Assembly (NCBI RefSeq): GCF_000262545.1
Contig: NZ_JH660659.1
Coordinates: 315,240 to 379,239, forward strand
Source: Prevotella bivia DSM 20514
Lineage (GTDB): Bacteria > Bacteroidota > Bacteroidia > Bacteroidales > Bacteroidaceae
Reading direction: 5' to 3'
Length of the DNA: 64,000 nucleotides
This document shows positions 1-10,900 of the stretch, piece after piece. The notes below the pieces were generated by a model. It had not been told where the DNA came from. It searched no databases and saw nothing but the letters and a program-made list of their open reading frames with translations. Position 1 is the stretch's first letter, and each line of letters starts with the position of its first letter. Made by a program: the position numbers and the translations under genes.

Positions 1-1173
1 CCAGAGGATTATGATGCTGAGCGCATGGCTATCATCGGACATGACAGAAGTGAGCATCTGTGTCTGCGTCCCTCATCCTTTTATGTCAGGGTAGAAGATC
101 GTGTCATCTGCCGCCTAAAGGAAGCCCGGCCAACGGATGCGAAGGTCGACATCCTGAACGCCCCCTTGAAAAAGCAAGCAGTGGATTGTTTTGCCGACGC
201 TTCCCTGCTCGCCGAAATCATCACCGCCAAGTTCGCCTATCACCAGCCCGAGTATAGGCAATGTGAAAGATGGAAGGAACTGGGCGTGAACATCCCCACC
301 TCAACCGTCAACAGCTGGGTTCACAATGCCGCCGATGCACTTTATCCACTTTACAAACTTCAAGTAAGACAGATCCTGCAAAGTTCTTACCTTCAGGTTG
401 ACGAGACCAGCGTGCAGGTTGCCGACCGCAAGGGAAAGACGCGCAAGGGATACCTGTGGGGCGTGCGTGACGCCATGCACTCCCAGGGTGTGTTCTTCCA
501 TTGGAAGGACGGGGCGCGGTCGGGCGCTGTGGCAAATGAACTCTTCAAGGGCTACCAGGGTGCCATACAGTCTGATGGGTATGAGGTCTACAGCAGGTTT
601 GAGAACGTTCAGGGCATCGTGCTGTTAGGATGTATGGCACATGTGAGACGTAAGTTCGAACATCTGGCGACTGACGATAAGAACGCCGCCCATATCATCG
701 AAACGATAGCCACGCTTTATGAGTTGGAGGAAAACCTCAAACACAAGAAAGCACCACCCGAGGAAGTGGAGACAGAACGAAAGGCTAAAGCTTACCCCAT
801 TCTTAAGTATTTGGAGACCTATATGTTGGATGTACACAAACAGTACACCCCAGGCGAAGCTATGGAGAAGGCGCTGCGTTATGCCTTCGCCGTATGGATA
901 CGCATAGGTAGGTATGTGCAGGACGGACGCTTCAACATAGACAACAACCTTATGGAACAGGCCATTAGGCCCATCACGCTTGGAAGAAAGAACTACCTGT
1001 TCTGTGGTAACAATGAGGGAGCGGAGAACAACGCCATCTTCTATACCTTCATGGCATGTTGCAGGGAAGCAGACATAGAGCCATACAAATGGATGAAGGA
1101 AATCCTTTCAAAGCCCCTGCCCGATATGACGGAGGAGGAACTCACGAAAATGCTACCTTCAAACTTCAAATAA
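1..1173 (+). CDS. IS66-family transposase TnpC, 5' truncated by window edge
   Basis: DDE transposase of the IS66 family. The frame is open to base 1 (PEDYDAER before the first internal ATG at 25), so the N-terminus with its zinc-finger/HTH part is outside the window. Visible landmarks, counted from the ATG at 25: LQVDETSVQV with D126, IQSDGYEVY with D184, and the C-terminal block NNLMEQAIRPITLGRKNYLF with the likely catalytic Glu, followed by the IS66 C-terminal segment GAENNA. The GC content is higher than in the neighbouring host genes, which fits recent acquisition. The visible part is intact. Confidence 0.93.
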   Translation, partial: PEDYDAERMAIIGHDRSEHLCLRPSSFYVRVEDRVICRLKEARPTDAKVDILNAPLKKQAVDCFADASLLAEIITAKFAYHQPEYRQCERWKELGVNIPTSTVNSWVHNAADALYPLYKLQVRQILQSSYLQVDETSVQVADRKGKTRKGYLWGVRDAMHSQGVFFHWKDGARSGAVANELFKGYQGAIQSDGYEVYSRFENVQGIVLLGCMAHVRRKFEHLATDDKNAAHIIETIATLYELEENLKHKKAPPEEVETERKAKAYPILKYLETYMLDVHKQYTPGEAMEKALRYAFAVWIRIGRYVQDGRFNIDNNLMEQAIRPITLGRKNYLFCGNNEGAENNAIFYTFMACCREADIEPYKWMKEILSKPLPDMTEEELTKMLPSNFK

Positions 1174-1217
1174 CAAATAACCCTTATATGCTGCCAGACG
1201 TATAAGGGTTATTTGTT
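1172..1217. terminator. 17-bp perfect hairpin after the IS66 transposase
   Basis: AACAAATAACCCTTATA at 1172-1188 pairs perfectly with 1201-1217 around a 12-nt loop. No T-run follows on the plus strand, so it may be a transcription-blocking or RNA-processing hairpin of the IS rather than a classic intrinsic terminator. Confidence 0.6.
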
Positions 1218-1312
1218 GGTGTGAAAGTCGGCTAATATTGGATGCTTACGATATTTCTCTTCCATAATACAAAGGAAAGAAAAATAAAACAATTATGAAA
1301 ATATCCCCCACT

Positions 1313-1345
1313 AAATTTCTACTGAGCCGAAATTTCTACTGACCC
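1313..1345. repeat. Two 16-bp direct repeats, possible IS21-type end scar
   Basis: AAATTTCTACTGAGCC (1313-1328) and AAATTTCTACTGACCC (1330-1345) are directly repeated with a 17-bp period. Closely spaced direct repeats with TGACCC cores are typical of IS21-family termini, and a different IS21 end with TTGACCCA repeats occurs at 63764. No transposase flanks this copy, so a relic end is an inference. Confidence 0.35.
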
Positions 1346-1395
1346 CTCATTCCGTTTAGTCTCAACTTTATTTTCAATACCACAAATAAAGAAAC

Positions 1396-1430
1396 AAAAA
1401 AAGTGCTTAAAGCTTTTCAACTTTAAGCAC
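1396..1430 (-). terminator. Intrinsic terminator of the tRNA gene
   Basis: On the minus strand a 10-bp stem (1421-1430 with 1403-1412, loop 1413-1420) is followed by seven U residues (1402-1396). It sits directly downstream of the tRNA. Confidence 0.85.
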
Positions 1431-1437
1431 TTTATAG

Positions 1438-1510
1438 TTGCGGAGGCAGGACTCGAACATGCGACCTCCAGGTTATGAGCCTGGCGAGCTACCAACTGCT
1501 CCACTCCGCG
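1438..1510 (-). tRNA. Initiator tRNA-fMet (CAU anticodon)
   Basis: The minus strand folds as a 73-nt cloverleaf with anticodon loop CUCAUAA and no encoded CCA. The acceptor stem CGCGGAG/CTCCGCA has a C1xA72 mismatch, and the D stem has A11:U24; both are hallmarks of bacterial initiator tRNA and separate it from elongator Met and Ile2 tRNAs. The anticodon stem reads CCAGG/CCTGG, so the usual G29:C41 pair of the initiator GGG/CCC signature is A29:U41 here. A good promoter and a terminator flank it. Confidence 0.93.
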
Positions 1511-1562
1511 ATATTAACCATAAATTAAGTAGCAATTGTTATGCCATTTCTTAATTGCGAGT

Positions 1563-1595
1563 GCAAAGGTATAAAGAATATTTCGTTTAACCAAA
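1563..1595 (-). promoter_or_regulatory. Bacteroidota sigma-A promoter of tRNA-fMet
   Basis: On the minus strand TTTG (1595-1592), a 20-nt spacer and TACCTTTGC (1571-1563) match the consensus TTTG-N19-21-TAnnTTTG. The start would lie about 50 nt before the mature tRNA 5' end. Confidence 0.8.
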
Positions 1596-1688
1596 CAACT
1601 CTTGCAAAAAGTATATTTTTTAACAATAAGATACACACTTCTGTCTTTTATTAAGGTTTTTAGTCTAGTCTTGTTTATCAAACTCTTC

Positions 1689-1940
1689 TTACAGCATATT
1701 TTCCAACATCGCCACAGCCTTCTTTATATCGTCTGAAAAGGAAGCATGGCAAAGTAAAAAGTCGTCCTTACCAGCAGATAAAGTTTTGTAGAGCGTTTGA
1801 TTCATACCTTCTATAAATAAGCTAATGGCATATTCTATATCATCCTTCTGCTGTAAATTATCGGAATAGGCATACACGCAATATTTTTGATGAAAGAAGC
1901 AGTAGGCTTGTTCTATACTATCTTTTGTTATCTGTTCCAT
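1689..1940 (-). CDS. Small hypothetical protein (83 aa)
   Basis: Not recognised. The 83-residue product is predicted soluble and largely helical, starting MEQITKDSIEQAYCFFHQKY, with no signal peptide or membrane segment. A TAATTTTG -7 box on the minus strand at 1990-1983, with a TTG about 18 nt further upstream, gives it a plausible promoter and a leader of roughly 40 nt. It stands alone between the tRNA and the divergent thiamine operon. It is probably a real gene, judged on the promoter and an ORF with normal composition, but no function can be given. Confidence 0.55.
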   Translation of the reverse strand: MEQITKDSIEQAYCFFHQKYCVYAYSDNLQQKDDIEYAISLFIEGMNQTLYKTLSAGKDDFLLCHASFSDDIKKAVAMLENML

Positions 1941-2031
1941 TTATATAAATGTGTTATTGAGATGGTCTCCCTTTTAAAGCTACAAAATTAACGATATTTT
2001 GGCTTATACAAGGAGGAAATTTATATTTTTC

Positions 2032-2063
2032 TTGCAAGTTTCTTTTTAAAATTGTATCTTCGC
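2032..2063 (+). promoter_or_regulatory. Promoter of the thiamine operon
   Basis: TTG at 2032-2034, a 20-nt spacer and TATCTTCGC at 2055-2063 resemble the Bacteroidota promoter (one mismatch in the -7 TTTG). Transcription would start shortly before the TPP riboswitch. Confidence 0.55.
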
Positions 2064-2086
2064 ACACAGATAAACTTTGGGTAACC

Positions 2087-2168
2087 AAACGTGGGGTGCC
2101 ATTCCGTTGAATGAGCTGAGATTAGACCCGTATAACCTGATGCAGGTAATGCTGCCGTAGGAAGTGCT
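2087..2168 (+). promoter_or_regulatory. TPP riboswitch (THI element)
   Basis: The conserved THI-box landmarks appear in order: GGGGTGCC near 2093, GCTGAGATTAGACCC near 2115-2129, ACCTGATGCAGGTAATGC near 2136-2153 and CGTAGGAAG near 2156. It binds thiamine pyrophosphate and lies 80 nt before thiD. No clear terminator lies between it and thiD; instead GCCTTAGAATAAGGTAAAGGC at 2228-2248 forms a hairpin over the ribosome-binding region, which suggests translational control. Confidence 0.93.
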
Positions 2169-2249
2169 AACGAGTAATAATTAGGTTTATCATATACAGA
2201 ACATTTTCATATCCCCCATTGTAGGTTGCCTTAGAATAAGGTAAAGGCT

Positions 2250-3061
2250 ATGCGCTATTGTACAACTTTGACAATTGCTGGCTCTGATTGTAGTGGAGGA
2301 GCAGGTATTCAGGCTGATATTAAAACGATGTCAGCCCTAGGATGTTATGCTTCTTCAGTAGTTACGGCAATTACGGCTCAAAATACGCTGGGGGTTTATG
2401 CTATACAACATGTTAAGCCTAGCATAATAGCAGCACAACTTCGGGCTGTTATGGAGGATATTCGCCCTGATGCTATTAAGGTAGGAATGATTGTTGATGG
2501 AGAAACGATAGAGGTAATCACGGATATACTACAGCAATATAAGCATATTCCACTCATTGTTGACCCCGTTATGGTATCCTCGTCAGGAAGTAAACTTATA
2601 GAAGAGAATGCCATAGCGATATTCCTTAAACGATTAGTACCTATAACTACTTTACTTACCCCTAACATCCCCGAAATAGAAGTTTTAGCGAATACAAAGC
2701 CGATAAGCTTAACCGATTTTGAACTTGCTGCTCAACGTTTACTAAACCTTAACTGCAATGCTGTTTTAATAAAAGGAGGACACAGAGAAGAAAGCAACAA
2801 GGTGGATTATCTTTTCAGAAAACAACACCCTCCTATTTCCTTTTCTTCACCAACAGTAGAAACCCATAATACGCACGGTACAGGATGCACGCTTTCATCG
2901 GCTATTACTGCGTTTATGGCAAGAGGACTTACTATTGAAAAGGCTATACAACGAGCAAAGGAATATCTTACCCAAGCCCTAAAGGCTGGAGCTGGTATTA
3001 CAATAGGACAAGGACATGGAGCGGTTAATCATTTTTATAATCCTAAAAAAATAATCAAACA

Positions 3062-3065
<4 letters not shown>
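2250..3065 (+). CDS. thiD: Hydroxymethylpyrimidine/phosphomethylpyrimidine kinase
   Basis: Phosphorylates HMP and HMP-phosphate to HMP-pyrophosphate for thiamine assembly; a cytosolic enzyme of the ribokinase fold. The 271-residue length is normal. Visible motifs are the N-terminal TIAGSDCSGGAGIQADIKT substrate region and the C-terminal HGTGCTLSSAITA anion-hole and catalytic motif. It is the first gene of the riboswitch operon, and its last codons overlap the thiE start by 4 nt (ATGA). It is not fused to thiE, as happens in some bacteria. Confidence 0.95.
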
Positions 3066-5258
<2,193 letters not shown>

Positions 5259-5279
5259 CATAAACCAAATTATATAATT

Positions 5280-6053
5280 ATGATAGAAAAAGAAGTTTCA
5301 AAAGGTATCATTAGTACCTATTTTGAGAAAATGGAGAAGTGCCTAGACTTGGATGTTGCCATCGTTGGTGGCGGTCCTTCAGGCATAGTAGCTGCTTATT
5401 ACATGGCTAAAGCAGGATTAAAAGTGGCATTGTTCGATCGTAAACTATCACCTGGTGGTGGTATGTGGGGAGGTGCTATGATGTTCAACCAACTTGTTAT
5501 CCAAAAAGAAGCACTAGCAATTATTAAAGACTTTGATATTAACTATGAGCAATACAATGATGACTTGTTTACTGCTGACTCAATAGAAAGCACTTCTGCA
5601 TTGCTTTACAAGGCTGTACATGCAGGTGCAACGATCTTTAATTGCTATTCAGTAGAAGATGTGGTGTTTAAAAATAACATTGTTAGTGGTGTGGTTGTAA
5701 ATTGGACACCAGTGCTTCGCGAGGGTTTACATGTTGATCCACTGAATATTATGGCGAAATTTGTGATTGATGGCACAGGACATGATAGCGAAATGTGTAA
5801 GGTTGTGGCACGCAAAAACGGCATTAAGCTAAATACTTCAACGGGGGATGTGATAGGCGAACGCTCGCTTGATGTAGCTGAAGGCGAACAGCAAGTGGTG
5901 GAAGGCACAAAGGAAATTTATCCCGGACTTTATGTTTGTGGTATGGCTTCGTCTGCTGTTGGAGGAACACCACGTATGGGACCTATCTTTGGAGGTATGC
6001 TGATGTCAGGTAAGAAGGTTGCCGAAATGATTATTAAGCGTATTCAAGCATAA
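5280..6053 (+). CDS. thi4: Thi4-type thiazole synthase
   Basis: A 257-residue Thi4/THI1 family protein that makes adenylated carboxythiazole from NAD and glycine. The Rossmann motif VGGGPSG (29-35) and the C-terminal GGTPRMGPIFGGMLMSG match the family. In yeast THI4 the suicide sulfur donor is Cys205, ten residues into GHDGPFGAFC; here the aligned stretch GHDSEMCKVV (167-176) has Val at that place and a Cys three residues earlier. That fits the sulfide-using, multiple-turnover class described for anaerobic prokaryotes. It sits where many Bacteroidales carry thiG/thiH, and no thiS, thiF, thiG or thiH is in the window. Confidence 0.9.
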   Translation: MIEKEVSKGIISTYFEKMEKCLDLDVAIVGGGPSGIVAAYYMAKAGLKVALFDRKLSPGGGMWGGAMMFNQLVIQKEALAIIKDFDINYEQYNDDLFTADSIESTSALLYKAVHAGATIFNCYSVEDVVFKNNIVSGVVVNWTPVLREGLHVDPLNIMAKFVIDGTGHDSEMCKVVARKNGIKLNTSTGDVIGERSLDVAEGEQQVVEGTKEIYPGLYVCGMASSAVGGTPRMGPIFGGMLMSGKKVAEMIIKRIQA

Positions 6054-6063
6054 AAGTAATTTT

Positions 6064-6121
6064 GAGTGCTAAACCATGAGTGATAGCCAAAAGCTATATA
6101 CGTTTTGGTTTAGTACTCTTT
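6064..6121 (+). terminator. Intercistronic hairpin between thi4 and the TenI-like gene
   Basis: GAGTGCTAAACCA (6064-6076) pairs with TGGTTTAGTACTC (6106-6118) at 12 of 13 positions and is followed by TTTTC. An inner ATAGC/GCTAT helix fits in the loop. It probably terminates or attenuates the riboswitch operon before the last gene. Confidence 0.6.
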
Positions 6122-6147
6122 TCTATACATTATTATATAGAAGGTAT

Positions 6148-6732
6148 ATGGAGATTATCGTTATAACTCAACCTACATTTATTAGTAACGAAGCCGCTAT
6201 TATACAGCAATTATTGTCTTTAGGTGTTGCCAGAGTACATATAAGAAAACCTAATATGTGTATCGAGAGCTGTAGACAACTAATAAAAGATATCCCTGCA
6301 TGCTTTCACGCTAAATTATCACTACATGATAACTTCGCATTAACAAGAGAATTTGAAATTGGTGGAATACATTTAAACCACCGAAATCCAACTATTCCAA
6401 AAGGCTTTAAAGGTATTATCTCGAAGTCATGCCATAGCTTTCAAGAAGTTATAGAGAACAAAGAAACACATAATTACTTATTCCTTAGTCCCATATTCAA
6501 TAGCATTTCTAAGCAAGGATATTTATCAGCCTTTACACATGAAAGCCTAACCTTAGCCCATAAGCAGCAAATCATTGAAACTAATGTTTATGCATTAGGT
6601 GGTGTAACCTTAAAAAATATCCACAAGCTGTATAATTATGGTTTTGGTGGTGCTGCCATTTTAGGAGATATATGGGAAAAAGTAGGTACGACAGACTTTG
6701 AAAAACACGTTATAAAACTCGTAACGCATTAA
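6148..6732 (+). CDS. ThiE/TenI-like protein
   Basis: A 194-residue TIM-barrel protein of the thiamine phosphate synthase/TenI superfamily, starting MEIIVITQ. Motifs VHIRKP, SLHDN, GGIHLNHRN, FLSPIFNSISKQGY and ALGGVTL mirror ThiE, but the ThiE DDR is HDN and the TxTK phosphate loop is altered. A catalytic role as ThiE is therefore doubtful; TenI-like thiazole aromatisation, which fits next to a thiazole synthase, or a salvage role is more likely. The ATG at 6148 is preferred because an upstream in-frame ATG at 6076 lies inside the hairpin. Confidence 0.8.
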   Translation: MEIIVITQPTFISNEAAIIQQLLSLGVARVHIRKPNMCIESCRQLIKDIPACFHAKLSLHDNFALTREFEIGGIHLNHRNPTIPKGFKGIISKSCHSFQEVIENKETHNYLFLSPIFNSISKQGYLSAFTHESLTLAHKQQIIETNVYALGGVTLKNIHKLYNYGFGGAAILGDIWEKVGTTDFEKHVIKLVTH

Positions 6733-6796
6733 AATAAAATTATACACCGCCTTTCATTTTTCTAAGCTTTTTCTCTGTTAAACCTCAGTTATTGCT

Positions 6797-6805
6797 TATT
6801 TTTGC
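6797..6805 (+). promoter_or_regulatory. -7 box of the short-chain dehydrogenase gene
   Basis: TATTTTTGC fits TAnnTTTGC exactly and lies 20 nt before the ATG at 6826. No clear TTTG lies at the expected upstream distance. Confidence 0.55.
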
Positions 6806-6825
6806 AATCAAAACTAACAAGCACT

Positions 6826-7557
6826 ATGAAGAGAAAAGCAATTATAATGGGAGCCACATCGGGTATAGGGAGAGAAGTGGCAAAATTGCTCTTAAACAAA
6901 GGTTGGGAGATTGGTATTACTGGACGAAGAAAGGAAGAACTTATTAAGTTTCAGCAAAAAGCACCAGATCTTATTCATTTTAAGGCAATTAATGTTTGTA
7001 AAGACGATGCTCCCATATTACTTCTGGAGTTGATTGATGAAATGGGAGGTATAGATCTTTATGTACACTCCTCTGGATATGGCAAACAGAACATAAACCT
7101 TGATACAGCTATAGAAAAGCAAACACTATTGACAAATGGTGTAGGCTTTACAACGATGATAGATACGGTGTATAATTATTTTGCTAATACTGGAGAGGAA
7201 GGACATATCACTGCTATCACAAGCATTGCTGGCACAAAGGGATTAGGTGCTGCTCCCGCTTATTCGGCTACTAAAAGGCTTCAGTGGACTTATCTTGAAG
7301 CACTCGCACAACAAGCACGAATGAGGAAGTTAGCCATCACTTTTACTGATTTCAGACCGGGCTTTGTAGCCACTGACTTCTTAGGAAATGATCACTATCC
7401 TATGTTGATGCAAAAGAAATATGTGGCAAAGAAAATAGTTCAAGGGATCTTTCAGCATCGGCGACGTGTTACAATAGATTGGCGTTATCGCCTACTCTGC
7501 TTCTTTTGGAAACTCACTCCAAGTTTTATTTGGGAGCGAATGAAGATTAGAACATAA
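6826..7557 (+). CDS. Short-chain dehydrogenase/reductase
   Basis: A 243-residue classical SDR with the NAD(P)-binding motif GATSGIG near residue 10, GRR after beta-2 (suggesting NADP preference), the catalytic Ser in ITSIAGTKG and YSATK as the YxxxK motif. The last 30 residues are basic and hydrophobic (WRYRLLCFFWKLTPSFIW), which suggests membrane association. The substrate is unknown. An in-frame TTG at 6802 is rejected because the -7 box runs over it. A bidirectional hairpin follows the gene. Confidence 0.88.
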   Translation: MKRKAIIMGATSGIGREVAKLLLNKGWEIGITGRRKEELIKFQQKAPDLIHFKAINVCKDDAPILLLELIDEMGGIDLYVHSSGYGKQNINLDTAIEKQTLLTNGVGFTTMIDTVYNYFANTGEEGHITAITSIAGTKGLGAAPAYSATKRLQWTYLEALAQQARMRKLAITFTDFRPGFVATDFLGNDHYPMLMQKKYVAKKIVQGIFQHRRRVTIDWRYRLLCFFWKLTPSFIWERMKIRT

Positions 7558-7562
7558 AACAA

Positions 7563-7599
7563 AAAGAGGTGTTCTTCCATTATGGAGAAACACCTCTTT
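7563..7599. terminator. Bidirectional terminator between SDR and cupin genes
   Basis: AAAGAGGTGTT (7563-7573) pairs with AACACCTCTTT (7589-7599), with A and T runs on the outer sides. The two genes converge here. Confidence 0.85.
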
Positions 7600-7618
7600 A
7601 CTTTTTGTAGTATTAACC

Positions 7619-7951
7619 TTATCCTAAAGTAGGAACAATAGCATAATAGATAACATCATGATCGGTACAGTTTTCAAACCAATGGCTATGCCCATTTGGA
7701 CAATAATGTACCTGCCCCATCTTAATGATTTCGATAACATCATCATAATGTACTGTCAATTCACCGCTAACAACAAACATTGCTTCGAATGACCCCTTGT
7801 GTTCATGCTTACCACTACATGCGCCTGGACGTAAAGTGGAATACATAATACGGGCTTTATCATCAATATAGTTGCGAGTATCTAGCTTTCCTTTTCCTCC
7901 CTTAAAGCCTTCTATATGCTCCTCGGGGATCTTTTCAAAATCAATTTTCAA
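7619..7951 (-). CDS. Small cupin-domain protein
   Basis: A 110-residue single-domain cupin. The metal-binding motif 1 appears as SGKHEHKGSFEAMFVVSGE and motif 2 as HYCPNGHSHWFEN, giving the usual His/Glu ligand set. No signal peptide. Such stand-alone cupins act as sugar-binding, dioxygenase-like or regulatory proteins; nothing here narrows it. It lies 29 nt after the TonB receptor start-to-stop region on the same strand and may be co-transcribed with it. Confidence 0.85.
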   Translation of the reverse strand: MKIDFEKIPEEHIEGFKGGKGKLDTRNYIDDKARIMYSTLRPGACSGKHEHKGSFEAMFVVSGELTVHYDDVIEIIKMGQVHYCPNGHSHWFENCTDHDVIYYAIVPTLG

Positions 7952-7979
7952 AATTCTCTATCTTCAATTTTTAATTAAA

Positions 7980-10900
7980 CTAGAATGTATATCTCAAACC
8001 TAGCTGACCTCTCCAACGGCTGTTGTAATCAACGTAGTTACGAGCAACGTGTGTACCATCAAACTTGAATACACCTTTTCCCTCATAGTTGAATGGGCTA
8101 AAGTAACGATTGAAACCATCACCATAGGTATGCCCCCAATCTTTATTCAAGAGGTTACCAACGTTAATAATATCCATACTCAACTCTAGGGAATTAATGT
8201 TAGAACCTACCTTGAAGCTGTACTTTTGTGCGAGGTGAACATCAAAGTGATGCTCGAAAGCCAAATTATCTGCAAAACGCTCAAAAAATTCACCACGATG
8301 GTGCTTCATATAAGAATCATCTGCTAGATATTGCTTCATTAATGCACGCTGCTGATCTTCTGTTAGTGTTCCATTAAAACCAGGACCTAAAACCTTAGTA
8401 ACAAATGCATAAGTATCCTTACTATTGTTAACCTTAACGCCTGAAGCAAACTTCATCTTGTCGATTTGAGCATCTGTTGGGATAAAGAATGCATCGTTGC
8501 CTCTGTGTCCGTCTTCATTCATATCACCATACATCTCAATTGAATAAGGTGAGCCACTACGACCTTGATAAATCAAGCCTACAGTGGTTTGCCATGCTTG
8601 TTTAGCACCATACTGAACATGGTAATAAGCACTTGCCTGAATACGATGAGGTACGTTGTATGCACTGAATGAAAGCTCAGGATCATTAGGATTGCGATAA
8701 GTGGTATTATAACCAAAGTTACTAGCTGCAACTGATGAAGTTCCACTATTAACACTCTTAGAGCGTGTATAAGTATAGCTAGCCATAAGATCAAGACCAA
8801 AGTTGAAATGCTTTTCAGCTTTAAGAGAAAGACTTAGGGTATAGCCTTTATTAGTATTATAAAGTCCATAAACATGATTAAATGCTGTCTTTCTTGTAGT
8901 TTTGGTTAGCATAGGGCGATTATCCCATTCATAACCATATACATTTCCAAAAGTCTGTCCTGTTAACTCATAAGCCAAATCCTTGTAATAAATATCATTC
9001 AAGGTCTTAGAGTAGATGGCTTCTGCTGTCCAATCAATTCCAAGCAATTTTGCATCAAGACCCAAATTGAATTTTAATGTTTGAGCTAATTTAAAATTAT
9101 CATCAAAAACATTAACTGTTTGGTTGCCTGAAGACTTTAAAGTAGAGAAGTTGCCTGATTGATCATTAGGATTTAAAATAAGGTTAATACCCTTAGGTCT
9201 ATTAACATTATAAGTTGTCAACTGAATACCTGTGTTAGCAAAATTGTTGCTTACCCAAACGTATGGAATACGACCAGTAAACACACCTACACCACCACGA
9301 AGAATAAAACGACGATCCTTGTTTATATCCCAACGGAAGCCTACACGAGGACTCCACAATGGCGTGCTTGAAAGCTTATGATCGGTACGAACGCCCCACT
9401 TTTGAGCTGCAGCATATTCATTGAATGGAATATTTGCAGTAGGAGTATCAAAGAATAATGGAATATCTACACGCAAACCATAAGTGAGCTGGAAAGAAGG
9501 AGTAACATTCCACTTGTCTTGTGCATAGAAACCTAACTGACCTGCAGCAAAAGGTGTTTTCCAACGAGGATCACCCGTTACATCTATATTTGCCTGACCA
9601 TACATATAGCTATTGAAATACTGATAAGTAGGATCTATGGTACCTGCATTATAATCGGTATAATATTTATTAAAGGCTGTTAGATCTTTAAATTGGTAAG
9701 TACCCGTAAAATCTTGAATGTACAAGTTAGCAAATTTATAGTATTCATTATGTGTACCAAAGGTAAACGTATGACTGCCTTTATACCATGTCAAGTTATC
9801 CTCGAAAGTATAGATATCTTGATCCAAAGAGTTAGCAGCAGAGCTACGCTCATTACCAATATTTACAGTTCCACCAGTTACCTGAACAGAGATACCTGGG
9901 AAGTAAGAAGTAACATTACGTTTATCGCGAACACGAACGTAGGTAGCACGTGCCTCATTACTTATAGATGGAGATATACGGCTTTGTAGCTCGGCAGTAA
10001 ATGAGTTAGTTACACTCTTAAATGGATAAGTGTAAATATTATCATTTACCGTAGAAGCCGAACTTGTATTGTTAAGCTGATTAGCAGTAACATTGCTCCA
10101 ACGGAAAGAGAACTTATTTGCCTCATTAATATTCCAGTCAATCTTTGCCCCAATCTTATCGCTCTTTGTATAGATATCAGGATTTCCAAAGCCGCCAGTG
10201 TATTCTATACCTTGTTTTGCTGCCATTTCTTTAATCTTAGCAAGAATACCATCAGCTTCTTCTACATTTACACGAGAACCTTCTTGACCATATCCGTTGA
10301 GGTTAGGATAAGTTTTATTAGCATGCTCATAATTTACAAAGAAGAAAAGTTTATTCTTAATGATTGGACCACCTAATGTGAAGCCTGCTTGGTATTCATC
10401 TTGTTTGGTGTACTTAGGAGCATAACCTGTACCATCAGAGTAAGGGTAAGAATGACCAATAAGGTTTTGATTATTACCAAAACCATACACACTACCATGA
10501 AACTGATTAGTACCACTCTTAGTAATGGCATTAATAGCACCACCCGTAAAACCACTCTGACGAACATCGAAAGGAGCAATATTTACTTGAATTTGTTCAA
10601 TTGTTTCCATAGAAACTGGTTGCCCACCAGCCTGACCACCATTTGATCCATTTGCCGCTAGACCAAACACATCATTATTCATTGCACCGTCTATCATAAA
10701 AGAATTGTAACGATTGCTAGTACCTGCAAACGACATAGCACCATTTGAGGAGGTTGTCAACTGTGGATTAAGACGAGCTACATCAGCAATACTATGAGTA
10801 ATACTTGGCATTTCAGCAATTTGTTTAGACGAAATGGCTTGCGCAGCCCCCGTCTTCGTACCATTGATACCAGCATTACCTGTTACGACTACTTCTTGAA

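Larger units (their letters stand above)
1..1249 (+). mobile_element. IS66-family insertion sequence, right-hand part
   Basis: The element enters from the left window edge. It holds the 3' part of a tnpC-type transposase, a 17-bp perfect inverted repeat after the stop, and a possible right terminus GGATGCTTAC at 1240-1249. IS66-family ends usually read 5'-GTAAGC inward, which matches the complement of this terminus. The left end, tnpA/tnpB and target duplication lie outside, so the exact boundary is an inference. Confidence 0.7.
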
